64,000 nt of DNA. It comes from Gillisella vitis (GTDB lineage Bacteria > Pseudomonadota > Alphaproteobacteria > Rhizobiales > Rhizobiaceae). Shown here one piece after another: positions 46,345-55,052 of this stretch. The DNA lies in the NCBI RefSeq assembly GCF_021559775.1, contig NZ_CP056048.1, forward strand, positions 558,001 to 622,000. The letters run 5' to 3'. The translations under genes and the position numbers were made by a program. The number at the start of each line of letters is the position of its first letter. The first letter of the stretch is position 1. The notes under the pieces were generated by a model. The model was not told the origin of the DNA. It did not search any database and saw only the letters and a program-made list of their open reading frames with translations.

Positions 46345-47399
46345 CATCGCTATCGCCCCAGGAGGAACTGGTCCAGGATGAGCTGGATTGGGTGCTGGTC
46401 TGCGCACCTTTTCGCAAGGATGCCGATTATGTCGGCGCGCTTTTGCGCGAACATCTGATCGAGGTGCGGGCCGTAACGGAGGCCAAGGGCTTCGCCCAGT
46501 TGCTGGATGCTTCACCTGGGATTGTGATTGTGTCACATGAAGCTCTTACGCCCCAGATTGTTGCCCTGACCGCCGCGCATCTCACCCGGCAGCCGAACTG
46601 GTCTGAAGTGCCGATCATTGTTCTTCTGGAGCGGGGCGCACCCCTGACACGCATCCGCAGCCAATTGCTTTCCGCCTGGCCGGGCGCGCGGCTTTTGTTC
46701 TACACACGTCCCGTGGCGCCGCTGGAACTGGTCAGCGGCATCCAGTCCAACCTGCTGGTGCGCTTGCGCCAGCGGCAGGTGCGCGATTCCATCGAGCGGG
46801 AGCGGGAACTGCGGGCGGAGCTTAATCACCGGGTCAAGAATATCCTGGCAACGGTGACATCAATCTTTCGCATGACACGGCGCGGTGCCGAAAGCCTTGA
46901 CGATCTTGCGACGGATTTCAATGGGCGGCTGCTGGCGCTGTCCAATGTCCATACGGCAGTTTTTGAGGCCGGGGGCGAGGATGTTTCGCTTTTGGCGGTG
47001 GTTGATCTGATCGTTTCGCCCTATGGCACCGAGCGGATTGCCGTTGACGGTAGTGACCTGCTTGTCAGTCGTGAAGCCGGAACGACGCTGGCGCTTTGCC
47101 TGCATGAATTAATCACCAATGCGATCAAATATGGCGCCCTGTCGGTCCCGGAGGGACGCGTTGCTCTTCGCTGGGAGGTTGATGGTAGTGAGAAACCGAC
47201 CTTCCAGTTCCATTGGCAGGAGAGCAATGGACCGCCTGTCCGTACACCGGCTCGGCAAGGCTATGGGACACGCTATGTTACCTCCGCCCTTGCATCACTG
47301 TTTGCAGCTGCGCCGGATATCCAATTTGCCGAAGACGGTCTGGTTTGCAGCGCTGCCGGACCCTTTGCGCGGATTTCGCCTGCGCCAGTCGCTCGCTAA
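46341..47399 (+). CDS. Soluble HWE-family histidine kinase coupled to KaiC-like protein
   Basis: A 352-residue protein without membrane segments. The N-terminal ~135 residues look like a receiver-like or sensor alpha/beta domain (WVLVCAPFRKDADYVGALL, IVIVSHEAL) lacking an evident phospho-Asp. His 163 in ELNHRVKNILATV is the HWE phospho-acceptor, followed by the ATPase with HELITNAIKYGAL. The ATG overlaps the kaiC-like stop (ATGA). KaiC-like protein plus kinase operons are known in proteobacteria, with roles in stress adaptation; partner specificity here is inference. Confidence 0.87.
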   Translation: MTSLSPQEELVQDELDWVLVCAPFRKDADYVGALLREHLIEVRAVTEAKGFAQLLDASPGIVIVSHEALTPQIVALTAAHLTRQPNWSEVPIIVLLERGAPLTRIRSQLLSAWPGARLLFYTRPVAPLELVSGIQSNLLVRLRQRQVRDSIERERELRAELNHRVKNILATVTSIFRMTRRGAESLDDLATDFNGRLLALSNVHTAVFEAGGEDVSLLAVVDLIVSPYGTERIAVDGSDLLVSREAGTTLALCLHELITNAIKYGALSVPEGRVALRWEVDGSEKPTFQFHWQESNGPPVRTPARQGYGTRYVTSALASLFAAAPDIQFAEDGLVCSAAGPFARISPAPVAR

Positions 47400-47458
47400 T
47401 CTGGCCTCCAGTTAAAACATATCGGCGTTTCGCAGTCTTCTCGCCGATATGCTCTCCG

Positions 47459-48175
47459 TCAAACCTCAAGCGGCGGATCTCCCATCGGCCCTAACAGCCG
47501 TTGGTATTCCCGTTCCACGGGACCATAGGCATCGGTGGCAAAGGTTTCGAGACCTGGTCTGTCGCGAATGCGGATTGCCTTGCGCTCCGCATAAATCAAT
47601 CTTTCGCCTTCCAACACATGCAAGGAGGCGGTGACGCTCGAGCGCCGTACGGCGAGCATGATCGACAGAAATTCATGAGTCAGCGATAATTCATCCCCAT
47701 CCAGCCGATCGTGGCACATCAGGATCCAGCGTGCCAACCGCTTATCGATAGAGTGAATGGCGTTTGACTGGGCCGTGAAAGCCATTTGCATATTGACCAC
47801 ATAGGCCCATCGAAGCAGCAGGCGGCGCATGGTTGGCCTGCTATCCATCAGGCCAACCAATCGGCCTGTTTCCAGGCGCAACCCAGTGCCTGCGACCTGC
47901 ATGATCACCCGGCAGGGATTGCGGTCACTGTCCAGCAGGGCAGAGGCGGGCGACATGCCTTCGCGGCCAAACAGTCCGACCTCGCTTTGGTTGCCTGTCG
48001 GAGAAACGATCACCGTCGAGCCGACGCCCGAGAGAGGGAAATAACAGGAGTGGTCGATGTCGTGAGGCTGCGACAAGATCAGCCCTTGCGGTAAATCGAC
48101 AGGTTCGAGAGCGGGCGCGATAGCGGCGAGATCATCAGGCGCCAGCAGGCCCAGAAGACGATTACGCACAGTCAT
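47459..48175 (-). CDS. Crp/Fnr-family transcriptional regulator
   Basis: Cyclic-nucleotide-binding-like beta-barrel (about residues 15-140, VGLFGREGMSPAS) and winged HTH (LSIMLAVRRSSVTASLHVLEG). No Fnr cysteine cluster, and the cAMP-contact pattern of Crp is not obvious, so the ligand is unknown. ATG 48175 is preferred from the GGAGA upstream and the MTVRNRLLGLLAPDDL start typical for rhizobial members (238 residues); an ATG at 48283 touching the upstream stop would add 36 residues. It lies immediately downstream of the dehydrogenase-like gene. Confidence 0.86.
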   Translation of the reverse strand: MTVRNRLLGLLAPDDLAAIAPALEPVDLPQGLILSQPHDIDHSCYFPLSGVGSTVIVSPTGNQSEVGLFGREGMSPASALLDSDRNPCRVIMQVAGTGLRLETGRLVGLMDSRPTMRRLLLRWAYVVNMQMAFTAQSNAIHSIDKRLARWILMCHDRLDGDELSLTHEFLSIMLAVRRSSVTASLHVLEGERLIYAERKAIRIRDRPGLETFATDAYGPVEREYQRLLGPMGDPPLEV

Positions 48176-48282
48176 GTCTGTCTCCGTACCAGTTCGGTCG
48201 CCATGGTTTGGCGCAAGGATCGGCGACACTGAAACGGCGCGATCCTCAGCCGCGCGGCCATTTTTCAAAATTCTGTCACTCA

Positions 48283-49326
48283 TCAATAGATCACCATTGC
48301 TTTCATAAATCCATCCGGCTGGTCGCGGGCGGCGATCAACGCCTGACCCAACTCCTCCAATCGGTAGCGATGGGTATAAAGGGGTGTGGGATCGAGCCGT
48401 CCGTCCATGATTGCCGCCACCGCTTCAAGCATGCCATCGACGCAGATTTCCTGGCTGATGTCTGGGCCGATTCCGTGACTGTGTTTATCTGTCTGGATTA
48501 CTGCGGCTTCGCGCTTTTTCCATGACTGTATAATTCCTTCGCGCGGGTCGGACTGTTGGCGACCGGCCATGATCAGGCGACCTGCCACGTTGGTCAATTT
48601 ATCCGCCAGATCGACCAGCCCGCTCTCGCCGGTAACGTCGATTACCCGGTCGCAAAGATATCCGCCCGTAAGCTCATGCACGGTTTCGATGATCCGCACG
48701 GGATCGTCCGCAGCACCATGCTCGTCTATGGTAAACACCTCTGCCGCTCCCATACGCTTGGCCACCGCCAAGGATGCTGGACGGCGCGAAATGGCTGTAA
48801 CATGCGCCTTGGCTCTTGAGGCGAGCTGGACGAGAAGGGCGCCGACAAAGTCTATGCCGATAATGGCCACCCTTTGTCCGGCTTTGATATCGCCACGGCG
48901 AAAGATGTTCATCGCTCGGCTCAGGGACCTGCCTGGAAACGGCATGCCATCGAGCAATGGGGGAAGGGAAATGACGCTGTCTGCATCGGCCAGATGGTGG
49001 CTGGCATAAGCGGACCGCACAAGTGACGCCACCCGGTCTCCGACCGACAGGCTTCTGACATTGGGACCGATGGCGTCGATAACGCCCCATCCTTCGCCAT
49101 CTAATCCTACCGGTTCGGCAGAGGTCGGCATCCGCCCTTGTCTATCGAGAGAGAGAGGGTCGCAAGCGAGGACACCACAGCCCTCCAGCCTGATTCGCAC
49201 TTGGCTCCGTCCGGGTTGCGGCAGAGTATTGGATACGATGTTGATCTGTCCCGGCCCAGTGAAAACCGCTGCCTTCATCTCATCGGTATCCGGTTTTTCG
49301 CTATACTGTGCGGCAATCCTGTCCAT
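48283..49326 (-). CDS. Zinc-type alcohol dehydrogenase-like (MDR) protein, degenerate active site
   Basis: Medium-chain dehydrogenase fold, about 347 residues. The usual GHExxG motif reads GLDGEGWG, so the catalytic-zinc His is lost, and the dinucleotide loop is GIDFVG instead of GxGxxG. A Cys persists in GCGVLACD. The C-terminal DQPDGFMKAMVIY is as in family members. Catalysis by the standard mechanism is doubtful. ATG 49326 with AAGGAAAGG upstream is preferred over the frame opening at 49500. Operon with the Crp/Fnr gene; an EcfG-like promoter candidate is at 49459-49483. Confidence 0.82.
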   Translation of the reverse strand: MDRIAAQYSEKPDTDEMKAAVFTGPGQINIVSNTLPQPGRSQVRIRLEGCGVLACDPLSLDRQGRMPTSAEPVGLDGEGWGVIDAIGPNVRSLSVGDRVASLVRSAYASHHLADADSVISLPPLLDGMPFPGRSLSRAMNIFRRGDIKAGQRVAIIGIDFVGALLVQLASRAKAHVTAISRRPASLAVAKRMGAAEVFTIDEHGAADDPVRIIETVHELTGGYLCDRVIDVTGESGLVDLADKLTNVAGRLIMAGRQQSDPREGIIQSWKKREAAVIQTDKHSHGIGPDISQEICVDGMLEAVAAIMDGRLDPTPLYTHRYRLEELGQALIAARDQPDGFMKAMVIY

Positions 49327-49458
49327 CCGGTTCCTTTCCTTAATTCGCCTGGGCTTGCCATATTCACCGATGCCTTGGCACCAAGGCCTTGGGCGCGCCC
49401 GTCTTTGAGGCGCGGTCTTGGTGTGGGCGCATGTTGTGGTGTGCCTGGTTTCATATTG

Positions 49459-49483
49459 AACTGCGAAAGCGCGCTCGGGTTCC
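49459..49483 (-). promoter_or_regulatory. EcfG-like promoter candidate for the dehydrogenase-crp operon
   Basis: Minus strand GGAAC (49483-49479), 16 nt, AGTT (49462-49459). The -10 is less typical than in the others; the leader to ATG 49326 would be about 125 nt. Confidence 0.35.
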
Positions 49484-49601
49484 CAAATCCGGTCAAACAA
49501 GCCGTGGCAAAGACGATGGTGTTGGGTATTTCGGTGTCATTGCGTTGAACGGCTATTTGCGGTGCCATTTCACCCGCCGGGTTTCCTGCCGGATATTTCG
49601 G

Positions 49602-49627
49602 GGAACTTTTAGGTTGCAACCCTGGTT
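49602..49627 (+). promoter_or_regulatory. EcfG-like promoter candidate for the DUF892 gene
   Basis: GGAAC (49602-49606), 17 nt, GGTT (49624-49627), 114 bp before the ATG. Ferritin-like DUF892 proteins are typical members of general stress regulons, which fits. Confidence 0.5.
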
Positions 49628-49741
49628 TGGGAAGGGTGGCCTACATGGGAGCCTTCAAAAAGCGTCCCGACTTTTCACGCAGTTCCAGACGAAAGCCACA
49701 GGAAAGACGCCAAGGAATTGCACCATTCCCCGGAGGAAAAA

Positions 49742-50242
49742 ATGGCTGAGAAAACATTGAACGACCTGTTCCTGGATACGCTTAAGGACATCTACTTTGC
49801 TGAGAAGCAAATCTTGAAGGCCTTGCCGAAAATGGCACGTGCAGCCCAATCGGAAGAAGGCCGGAACGCATTTCTTCATCATCGCGAAGAAACCCAAGGC
49901 CAGATCGAGCGGCTTGAACAGGTCTTTGAACTTCTGGGCAAGAATGCCCGGGGCAAGACCTGTGAGGCAATCCAGGGCATCATCGCCGAAGGCGAAGAAA
50001 TCATGGAGGATTTCAAGGGGTCTCCGGCTCTGGACGCCGGCCTGATTTCGTCGGCGCAGGCAGTCGAGCACTATGAAATTGCCCGCTACGGCACGTTGAA
50101 GGCCTGGGCACTGCAGCTCGGTATGAAGGAGGCCGCCGCCTTGTTGGACGCGACCCTGAAGGAAGAAATCGCCACGGACGAAAAACTGACGGCGCTTGGC
50201 GAAGGTAGCGCCAACAAGAAAAGCGCACGCAAGGCAGCTTGA
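49742..50242 (+). CDS. DUF892 ferritin-like protein (YciE/YciF type)
   Basis: A 166-residue four-helix-bundle protein. Opening TLNDLFLDTLKDIYFAEKQILKALPKMA, and carboxylate/His residues of the DUF892 diiron-like site in HHREETQGQIERLEQVF and AVEHYEIARYG. The Lys-rich tail SANKKSARKAA is common in rhizobial members. ATG 49742 follows GGAGGAAAAA, preferred over the upstream opening. Associated with stress resistance in enterobacteria and rhizobia; the reaction is unknown. Followed by a terminator; next gene is an ECF sigma factor. Confidence 0.92.
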   Translation: MAEKTLNDLFLDTLKDIYFAEKQILKALPKMARAAQSEEGRNAFLHHREETQGQIERLEQVFELLGKNARGKTCEAIQGIIAEGEEIMEDFKGSPALDAGLISSAQAVEHYEIARYGTLKAWALQLGMKEAAALLDATLKEEIATDEKLTALGEGSANKKSARKAA

Positions 50243-50255
50243 TCTCTGGACGAAC

Positions 50256-50316
50256 CTTTCGACGTTGCGAAAGGTTTCTTTCCCCTGAAAGGCCGCCAAT
50301 GTGCGGCCTTTTTTGT
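50256..50316 (+). terminator. Tandem hairpins, the second a rho-independent terminator
   Basis: First hairpin AACCTTTCG / CGAAAGGTT at about 50256-50279. Second, AAAGGCCGC / GCGGCCTTT with a TTTTTT run at about 50288-50316. Both follow the DUF892 stop. Confidence 0.75.
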
Positions 50317-50424
50317 CTTCATGAAGAGGATCCTGATGGCAAACGTCACAGTTCTTTCGTGCGGTAGCGTACAGAAACAACCTGGCCCTGTGCTCGTTGA
50401 TGCCCGCAGAAGGAGATCTGTTTC

Positions 50425-50949
50425 ATGGCAACTTTCGAGGACAGCGCTGGCAACGGCGGCGCGATGGCATTTACAACGGCTGTTCACACCGAAATAGAGG
50501 CGCATCTACCTGCATTGCAACGTTTCGCAAAGCGGCTGGTCGGCCCCAATGGCGATATCGAGGATCTGGTTCAGGACACCATTCTCAGAGCCTTGAACTC
50601 GTCCTCACAATTTCGAGCCGGTACGGCGTTGAAATCCTGGTTGTTCACAATCATGCGCAACGCTTTCTATACGGCCTATAACAGGCGCAAGCGTGAGCAT
50701 GTTGGAATGGATGACGAGTTTAACCTGCGCATGGTGATGGAGCCACCACAGGAATGGGTGGTTCTATACGCCGATCTCGGTCTGGCTATGCAGCATTTGC
50801 CGGAAGCATCGCGGCGTTCCCTGCTGATGGTGGCGAGCGGCGCAAGTTACGATGAAACGGCCCTTGCCTGTGGTTGCGAGGTGGGAACTGTAAAAAGCCG
50901 GGTCAATCGAGCCCGAAAAGCATTGTCAGAGCGCTTCAGCATAGCCTGA
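50425..50949 (+). CDS. ECF-type RNA polymerase sigma factor (EcfG-like)
   Basis: A 174-residue sigma factor with only regions 2 and 4. Region 2 has DLVQDTILRAL and the WLFTIMRNAFYTAYNRRKRE -10-recognition helix; region 4 has GASYDETALACGCEVGTVKSRVNRARKAL. From memory the layout resembles EcfG (ECF15) sigma factors. No NepR or PhyR partner is encoded in the window, so it may be a second paralogue under distant control. AGGAG lies 9 nt before the ATG. The EcfG-like promoters in this window would be its possible targets, which is inference. Confidence 0.88.
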   Translation: MATFEDSAGNGGAMAFTTAVHTEIEAHLPALQRFAKRLVGPNGDIEDLVQDTILRALNSSSQFRAGTALKSWLFTIMRNAFYTAYNRRKREHVGMDDEFNLRMVMEPPQEWVVLYADLGLAMQHLPEASRRSLLMVASGASYDETALACGCEVGTVKSRVNRARKALSERFSIA

Positions 50950-51132
50950 CGGATCTCGCATTTTCCAAGAGATCCCAAATGTACCTGTAGAGAATGATTG
51001 CCGGTGTTGGCATGCGTGTTGCGGCCTATAGGAATTGAAATCTGCTTCAGGCTGGCGATTGACTTGCCAGGCTCGAAATGCGAGTCAGAAACTGCCTGAT
51101 ATTGGGATTCTTTCAGCTTTCTGAGGAAAAGC

Positions 51133-51873
51133 ATGGCCGGACTGGGACGCTTTGTCGATATTTTGAGGCTATTCGACGAGAAGACGTCCGAGTGGACCAT
51201 ACAGGATATCGCAGAGCGGCTGGATGTGCCTGGAAGCACGGTCTACCGCACGGTACGGGAGTTGGTCGGACAAGGGTTTCTAGATCCTTCCCGGGAGGGT
51301 CATTATCGCCTCGGCGCGGTTTTTATCGAATTTGATCGACGTCTTCGCCTTTCCGATCCGCTGATCCGCGAGGGCGTACCTTTGTTGCGTGACGTTGTGT
51401 CTGCCGTTCAGTTTCCTTGTGTTGCGGTCATCGCACGGCTGTATCGCGACCAGGTGATTTGCGTTGCCGATGATCGTAGCCCCGCCACCGATATCGCCAC
51501 CAGCTATGAGCGAGGCAGGCCCATGCCATTGTTGCGGGGTGCCACGTCAAAAACCATTCTGGCACAATTGCCGCGGGCAAAGCTGAGCAAGATCATTAAA
51601 GGCGCGGAGGGAGTGGACCGGGCATTTGACGATATCGCATCTGAACTGGCCGCCATCCGTAAGCGCGGCTTTACGGTGACGCGTGGAGAAGTGGACCAGG
51701 GTCTTGTTGGCATTTCTGTGCCCGTCACCTGCGCGCAAGGGGCAATCAATGCCAGCTTCAGCCTGATCGTCCGTGCCAGCGATTTCGATGACTCCACTGA
51801 ACGGCGCCTGGCGATGCTTTTGTTGCCGGCATCTTCAATCCTTGCTGACAAGCTAAATTCCCGGTGGGTTTGA
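51133..51873 (+). CDS. IclR-family transcriptional regulator
   Basis: N-terminal winged HTH (WTIQDIAERLDVPGSTVYRTVREL) and a C-terminal IclR effector domain ending in a glycine-rich LVGISVPV segment. 246 residues. AGGAAAAGC precedes the ATG. The next genes on the same strand, after a 505-bp gap, are an MFS transporter and an outer membrane barrel, which IclR regulators of aromatic or organic-acid uptake often control. Effector unknown. Confidence 0.9.
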   Translation: MAGLGRFVDILRLFDEKTSEWTIQDIAERLDVPGSTVYRTVRELVGQGFLDPSREGHYRLGAVFIEFDRRLRLSDPLIREGVPLLRDVVSAVQFPCVAVIARLYRDQVICVADDRSPATDIATSYERGRPMPLLRGATSKTILAQLPRAKLSKIIKGAEGVDRAFDDIASELAAIRKRGFTVTRGEVDQGLVGISVPVTCAQGAINASFSLIVRASDFDDSTERRLAMLLLPASSILADKLNSRWV

Positions 51874-52378
51874 GCATTTTATACCATCAGTGTTTGCCTC
51901 TTATATTCGAAACAATGCACGCGTAATTAGAAATTCTTTCGATATTATCAAAATATAATAATTTTTGTTGACTAGCGATTTGATATTCCTCAATATGCAA
52001 AGAAATGAGGAGGTCCTGACGCAATTGTGTTGGGAGGGGAAGGAGATCACGTCGCAGCATCGCATTCAGCCTGATGTCCATGTTCATAATTCCTGGAGCC
52101 GGACTCGGCTTTTGGGGGCGTCAATTTGAGAATAGGGCGACGTCTTTGGTGTGACAGGTAACGCGTTCGGCGCTGCAGCTCTTGCAAGAAGAGGTGGATC
52201 CAGTTTGATCAACCAGTCAGCTTGGAGGCGAGTGAGTGAGCTGAAATGGATTGCCTGAATTCGCGGAACCTCATTTCGAAACAATACAGATTGTAGGGCA
52301 GGCTGCCCCGCATCGATTTTCTGCGTGCGGATTGCGGACCAGTCTTGAAGATCTGGGTATTTATGGAGGAGGAGAGAC
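51874..52378 (+). other. 505-bp AT-rich non-coding region between the IclR gene and the MFS gene
   Basis: More AT-rich than the neighbouring DNA around 51900-51970, with an imperfect inverted repeat CAAAA...TTTTTG at about 51949-51966. It likely contains the MFS promoter and an IclR site. A 44-codon frame from 51994 has no recognisable content. No gene is supported. Confidence 0.4.
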
Positions 52379-53608
52379 ATGCAAAGAGCCGCCGGTATAC
52401 CTCAAGGAGTGTTACTCATCTCAATGGCCTGGCTGGCGCCGATCGGATCGACATTGTTCGCGCCGGTCTTGCCGCAGATCATCCAGCATTTTTCCTCGGA
52501 GGCGAATGCGTCGCTGCTTGCTCCGATCGCCCTCGTCACGCCGGCACTATTTGTGGCGCTGCTTGCCCCGGTTGCCGGGATACTTGCCGATAGAATCGGT
52601 CGCAAGACGCTATTGTTTTATTCCATGCTGTTTTACGCCATTGCCGGCGTCATGCCAGTCTGGCTGGATAGCCTTTATACAATTATCGCATCGAGAGTTG
52701 TGGTTGGTATCGCCGAAGCGGGTGTCATGACGGCAGGGACGGCCCTGATCTGCGATTATTTTGCAGGCGAACGTCGGGCGCACTGGCTATCTCTGCAATT
52801 CGGGTCGGCCTCTTTTGTCGCAACCGTTTGTTTCGTGCTGGCAGGATTTCTGGGTGGTTACGGTTGGCGCGTGCCATTCCTTGTCTATGGTGCCACGGCG
52901 CTGTTCATTCCGCTTATCCTGATGGTGTTGTTCGAGCCGTCACGCGTGGACTCATCGAGCCGTCCAACTGACATGCCCGGGGATACGCGGGACGCCGAAG
53001 GCGGGCTTTTCAACACGCGGTTTATCGTTTGCCTCGTCTTGACGATGATCTGCGGCATGCTCTTCTACGTGATGCCGGTCCATGTGTCCCTGCTGCTTGC
53101 CGAGCGCGGCATTGTTGAGCCAAGCGTGCTTGGTCTTGCCAGTGCTGCCGGGTCTTTCGGTGTCGTCGCAGGAACCCTGTTGTTCCGGTCTCAGGCGCGA
53201 CGTTCCATCGGTGTGCTCTTGTCGGCGGCCATGGTGTTGCAGGGCATCGGTTTCATCCTGCTCTATACCCAGACGTCATTGATGGGTGGAATCGTTGGCA
53301 TGTTCATCAATAATATTGGCTGCGGTATTTCGCTGCCTCTGGTTTTGGCCTTCACCATGGCGCGGCTGCCGGATGTTTATCGAGGCAGGGCCTCCGGTAT
53401 CTGGACGTCGATGTTTTTCATCGGCCAGTTCATTTGCCCCCTCGTGGTTGGCGCTGTCTCCGCTGCCTCCGGCGGAATGATCGGAGCAATGGCGGGTTTT
53501 GCAGCTTTTACGCTGCTGGGAGCCGGCGTCTTCGCCATCTGGTCGATATTCGGTATGGCGTTGAAGGAGCCTGTGACCATCAAGCGGGAACTGGTCGGGC
53601 TTCATTGA
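52379..53608 (+). CDS. MFS transporter
   Basis: A 409-residue, 12-helix major facilitator protein. Motif A is visible as GILADRIGRKTLLFYS between TM2 and TM3. Start ATG directly after GGAGGAGGAGAGAC. Neighbours suggest import of an aromatic acid or related compound controlled by the IclR protein, but drug efflux is not excluded. Confidence 0.88.
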   Translation: MQRAAGIPQGVLLISMAWLAPIGSTLFAPVLPQIIQHFSSEANASLLAPIALVTPALFVALLAPVAGILADRIGRKTLLFYSMLFYAIAGVMPVWLDSLYTIIASRVVVGIAEAGVMTAGTALICDYFAGERRAHWLSLQFGSASFVATVCFVLAGFLGGYGWRVPFLVYGATALFIPLILMVLFEPSRVDSSSRPTDMPGDTRDAEGGLFNTRFIVCLVLTMICGMLFYVMPVHVSLLLAERGIVEPSVLGLASAAGSFGVVAGTLLFRSQARRSIGVLLSAAMVLQGIGFILLYTQTSLMGGIVGMFINNIGCGISLPLVLAFTMARLPDVYRGRASGIWTSMFFIGQFICPLVVGAVSAASGGMIGAMAGFAAFTLLGAGVFAIWSIFGMALKEPVTIKRELVGLH

Positions 53609-53859
53609 GACGAAGCGAACCAGGCGCAGGTTTAGTGCATCCTCTGTGACGTACTCAGCTTCGCTTTAACACGCTTCTCCATGCGCAACCTCTTAAATAT
53701 ATTGCTACCTTAAGGAGTTGTGATGTTTCTTTGCAAGCTTGGAGCAAGAAGAGGCGGTTAGGGTGGTCTGGGATTTACTATGGAGCGAATCCCAGGGCGA
53801 TTCGACAGAGCCGGATTTGGGGTGGCCTATTATTTTGGCTGGGAAAGTGGGACAAGTTT

Positions 53860-54882
53860 ATGGGAAATAGACGGTTAGATTTTGCGGTTCTGCTGATGGG
53901 CACTTGCCTATTGGCTTCTCAAGGTGGGCAGGCCTTTGCTGCCGAGTTTTATCAGACGTCCACACCGGGCGCCTCTACGGATATAAGGGCTGCGGAATTG
54001 CCGCCTGAGGCTGGCTTCTATGCAGTCGGTGGCAGTTGGGGCAGTTGGCGGAACTCTCTGCGTGACAATAGCGGAAATTCGATGTTCCCTGATACAAGCG
54101 AAAGGCTTTTTCAGGGGCAGTTGGGTGGGCTTTACGTCTATGACGGAGAGATTTTTGGCGGGCGAATGGCGTCGTCTCTGGTCTTCGTTTACGGAGAGCA
54201 CGATCTGACGATTACAAAAACAACGCCAGCCAATCTGTCTTCCAAAAATACCGGTTGGTTCGACGCCTATTCCGATATCTTCTTCTGGTCGAAGAGCTGG
54301 TATGAAGGCCCGCCTCCTGGCGCTCCTGGCCAACCAAAGCCCGCTGCCGATTTCATTCCGCCGATGCCGGTTGGTTTCACCCTGGGTCTTGGTGTTGGTG
54401 TCACCATACCAATGGGCTTGTTTGACAATGAAAAGGTTGGCAATCCAGGCTTCAGTAACTGGGTTTTGTCTCCAAACGTCGCCATGACCTATCGAACCCG
54501 GCCTATTCTTTTGGAAGGGACGGAGTTTTCGACCCGTATCTTCTACAATCACAATTTCGACCGCGATGACTCGACGGGCGGTTTCACCTATCGCGACGGT
54601 GATTATCTTTCGGCCGATTTCGCCGTTACAGAACGGTATAATCGCTACCAGTTCGGTCTTGCTGGCAATGTCAAATGGCAGGTACAGGATGATGATGGCT
54701 CTCCGGCCAATCTAGCCTTGGACGGACGACGGCATAAATCCATACGCCTTGGTCCCATCGTAGCGGTTGATTTTCCTTCACAGCGTGCGACCGTGACCAT
54801 CAAATACCTGACGGATGTCTACAACAGGAATTCATTCAAGGGTGATTATCTGCAAGTGAACTTTATCAAAAAGCTCTGGTAA
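53860..54882 (+). CDS. Outer-membrane barrel of the MetA-pathway transporter family (PF13557-like)
   Basis: Preferred start ATG 53860 gives a signal peptide (LDFAVLLMGTCLLASQGGQ, cleavage near AFAA-EFY). The mature protein of about 315 residues consists of alternating beta strands, with a long Pro-rich loop (GPPPGAPGQPKPAADFIPP) and ends FIKKLW, an aromatic C-terminus typical of outer membrane barrels. Resembles proteins placed in the phenol meta-pathway/SphA transporter family, known from hydrophobic-compound uptake. It follows the MFS gene and may form the outer-membrane step of the same uptake route. The exact substrate is unknown. Confidence 0.75.
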   Translation: MGNRRLDFAVLLMGTCLLASQGGQAFAAEFYQTSTPGASTDIRAAELPPEAGFYAVGGSWGSWRNSLRDNSGNSMFPDTSERLFQGQLGGLYVYDGEIFGGRMASSLVFVYGEHDLTITKTTPANLSSKNTGWFDAYSDIFFWSKSWYEGPPPGAPGQPKPAADFIPPMPVGFTLGLGVGVTIPMGLFDNEKVGNPGFSNWVLSPNVAMTYRTRPILLEGTEFSTRIFYNHNFDRDDSTGGFTYRDGDYLSADFAVTERYNRYQFGLAGNVKWQVQDDDGSPANLALDGRRHKSIRLGPIVAVDFPSQRATVTIKYLTDVYNRNSFKGDYLQVNFIKKLW

Positions 54883-54889
54883 GTGGCAG

Positions 54890-54923
54890 ACGGCGAAGAT
54901 GGTGTGACCATCTTCGCCGTTTC
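54890..54923 (+). terminator. Hairpin terminator after the outer-membrane barrel gene
   Basis: Perfect 14-bp stem ACGGCGAAGATGGT with its complement around a GTG loop (54890-54920), followed by TTTCT. It starts 8 bp after the stop. Confidence 0.75.
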
Positions 54924-54989
54924 TATCCTCTGAAGTTTTCAGGGGAAACCGCCAATTAGTGGGCATCGGAATCAATCCTTGCGAATACA

Positions 54990-55052
54990 GCACGGCAGTC
55001 TCTTTTGGGCGCTCGATAAAATGCCCAAAAGAGACTGTCGTGCTTTAATTTT
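54990..55052. terminator. Long 21-bp inverted repeat with T-tract, orphan terminator-like
   Basis: Arms 54990-55010 and 55023-55043 (GCACGGCAGTCTCTTTTGGGC and its complement with one G-T wobble), loop of 12, followed by TTTAATTTTT. It looks like a second, stronger terminator, or the end of an unrecognised small RNA, 70 bp after the first terminator. Confidence 0.6.

Noticed and set aside
51994-52128. 44-codon frame upstream of the MFS gene
   Set aside because: No recognisable content and it lies in the AT-rich regulatory gap.
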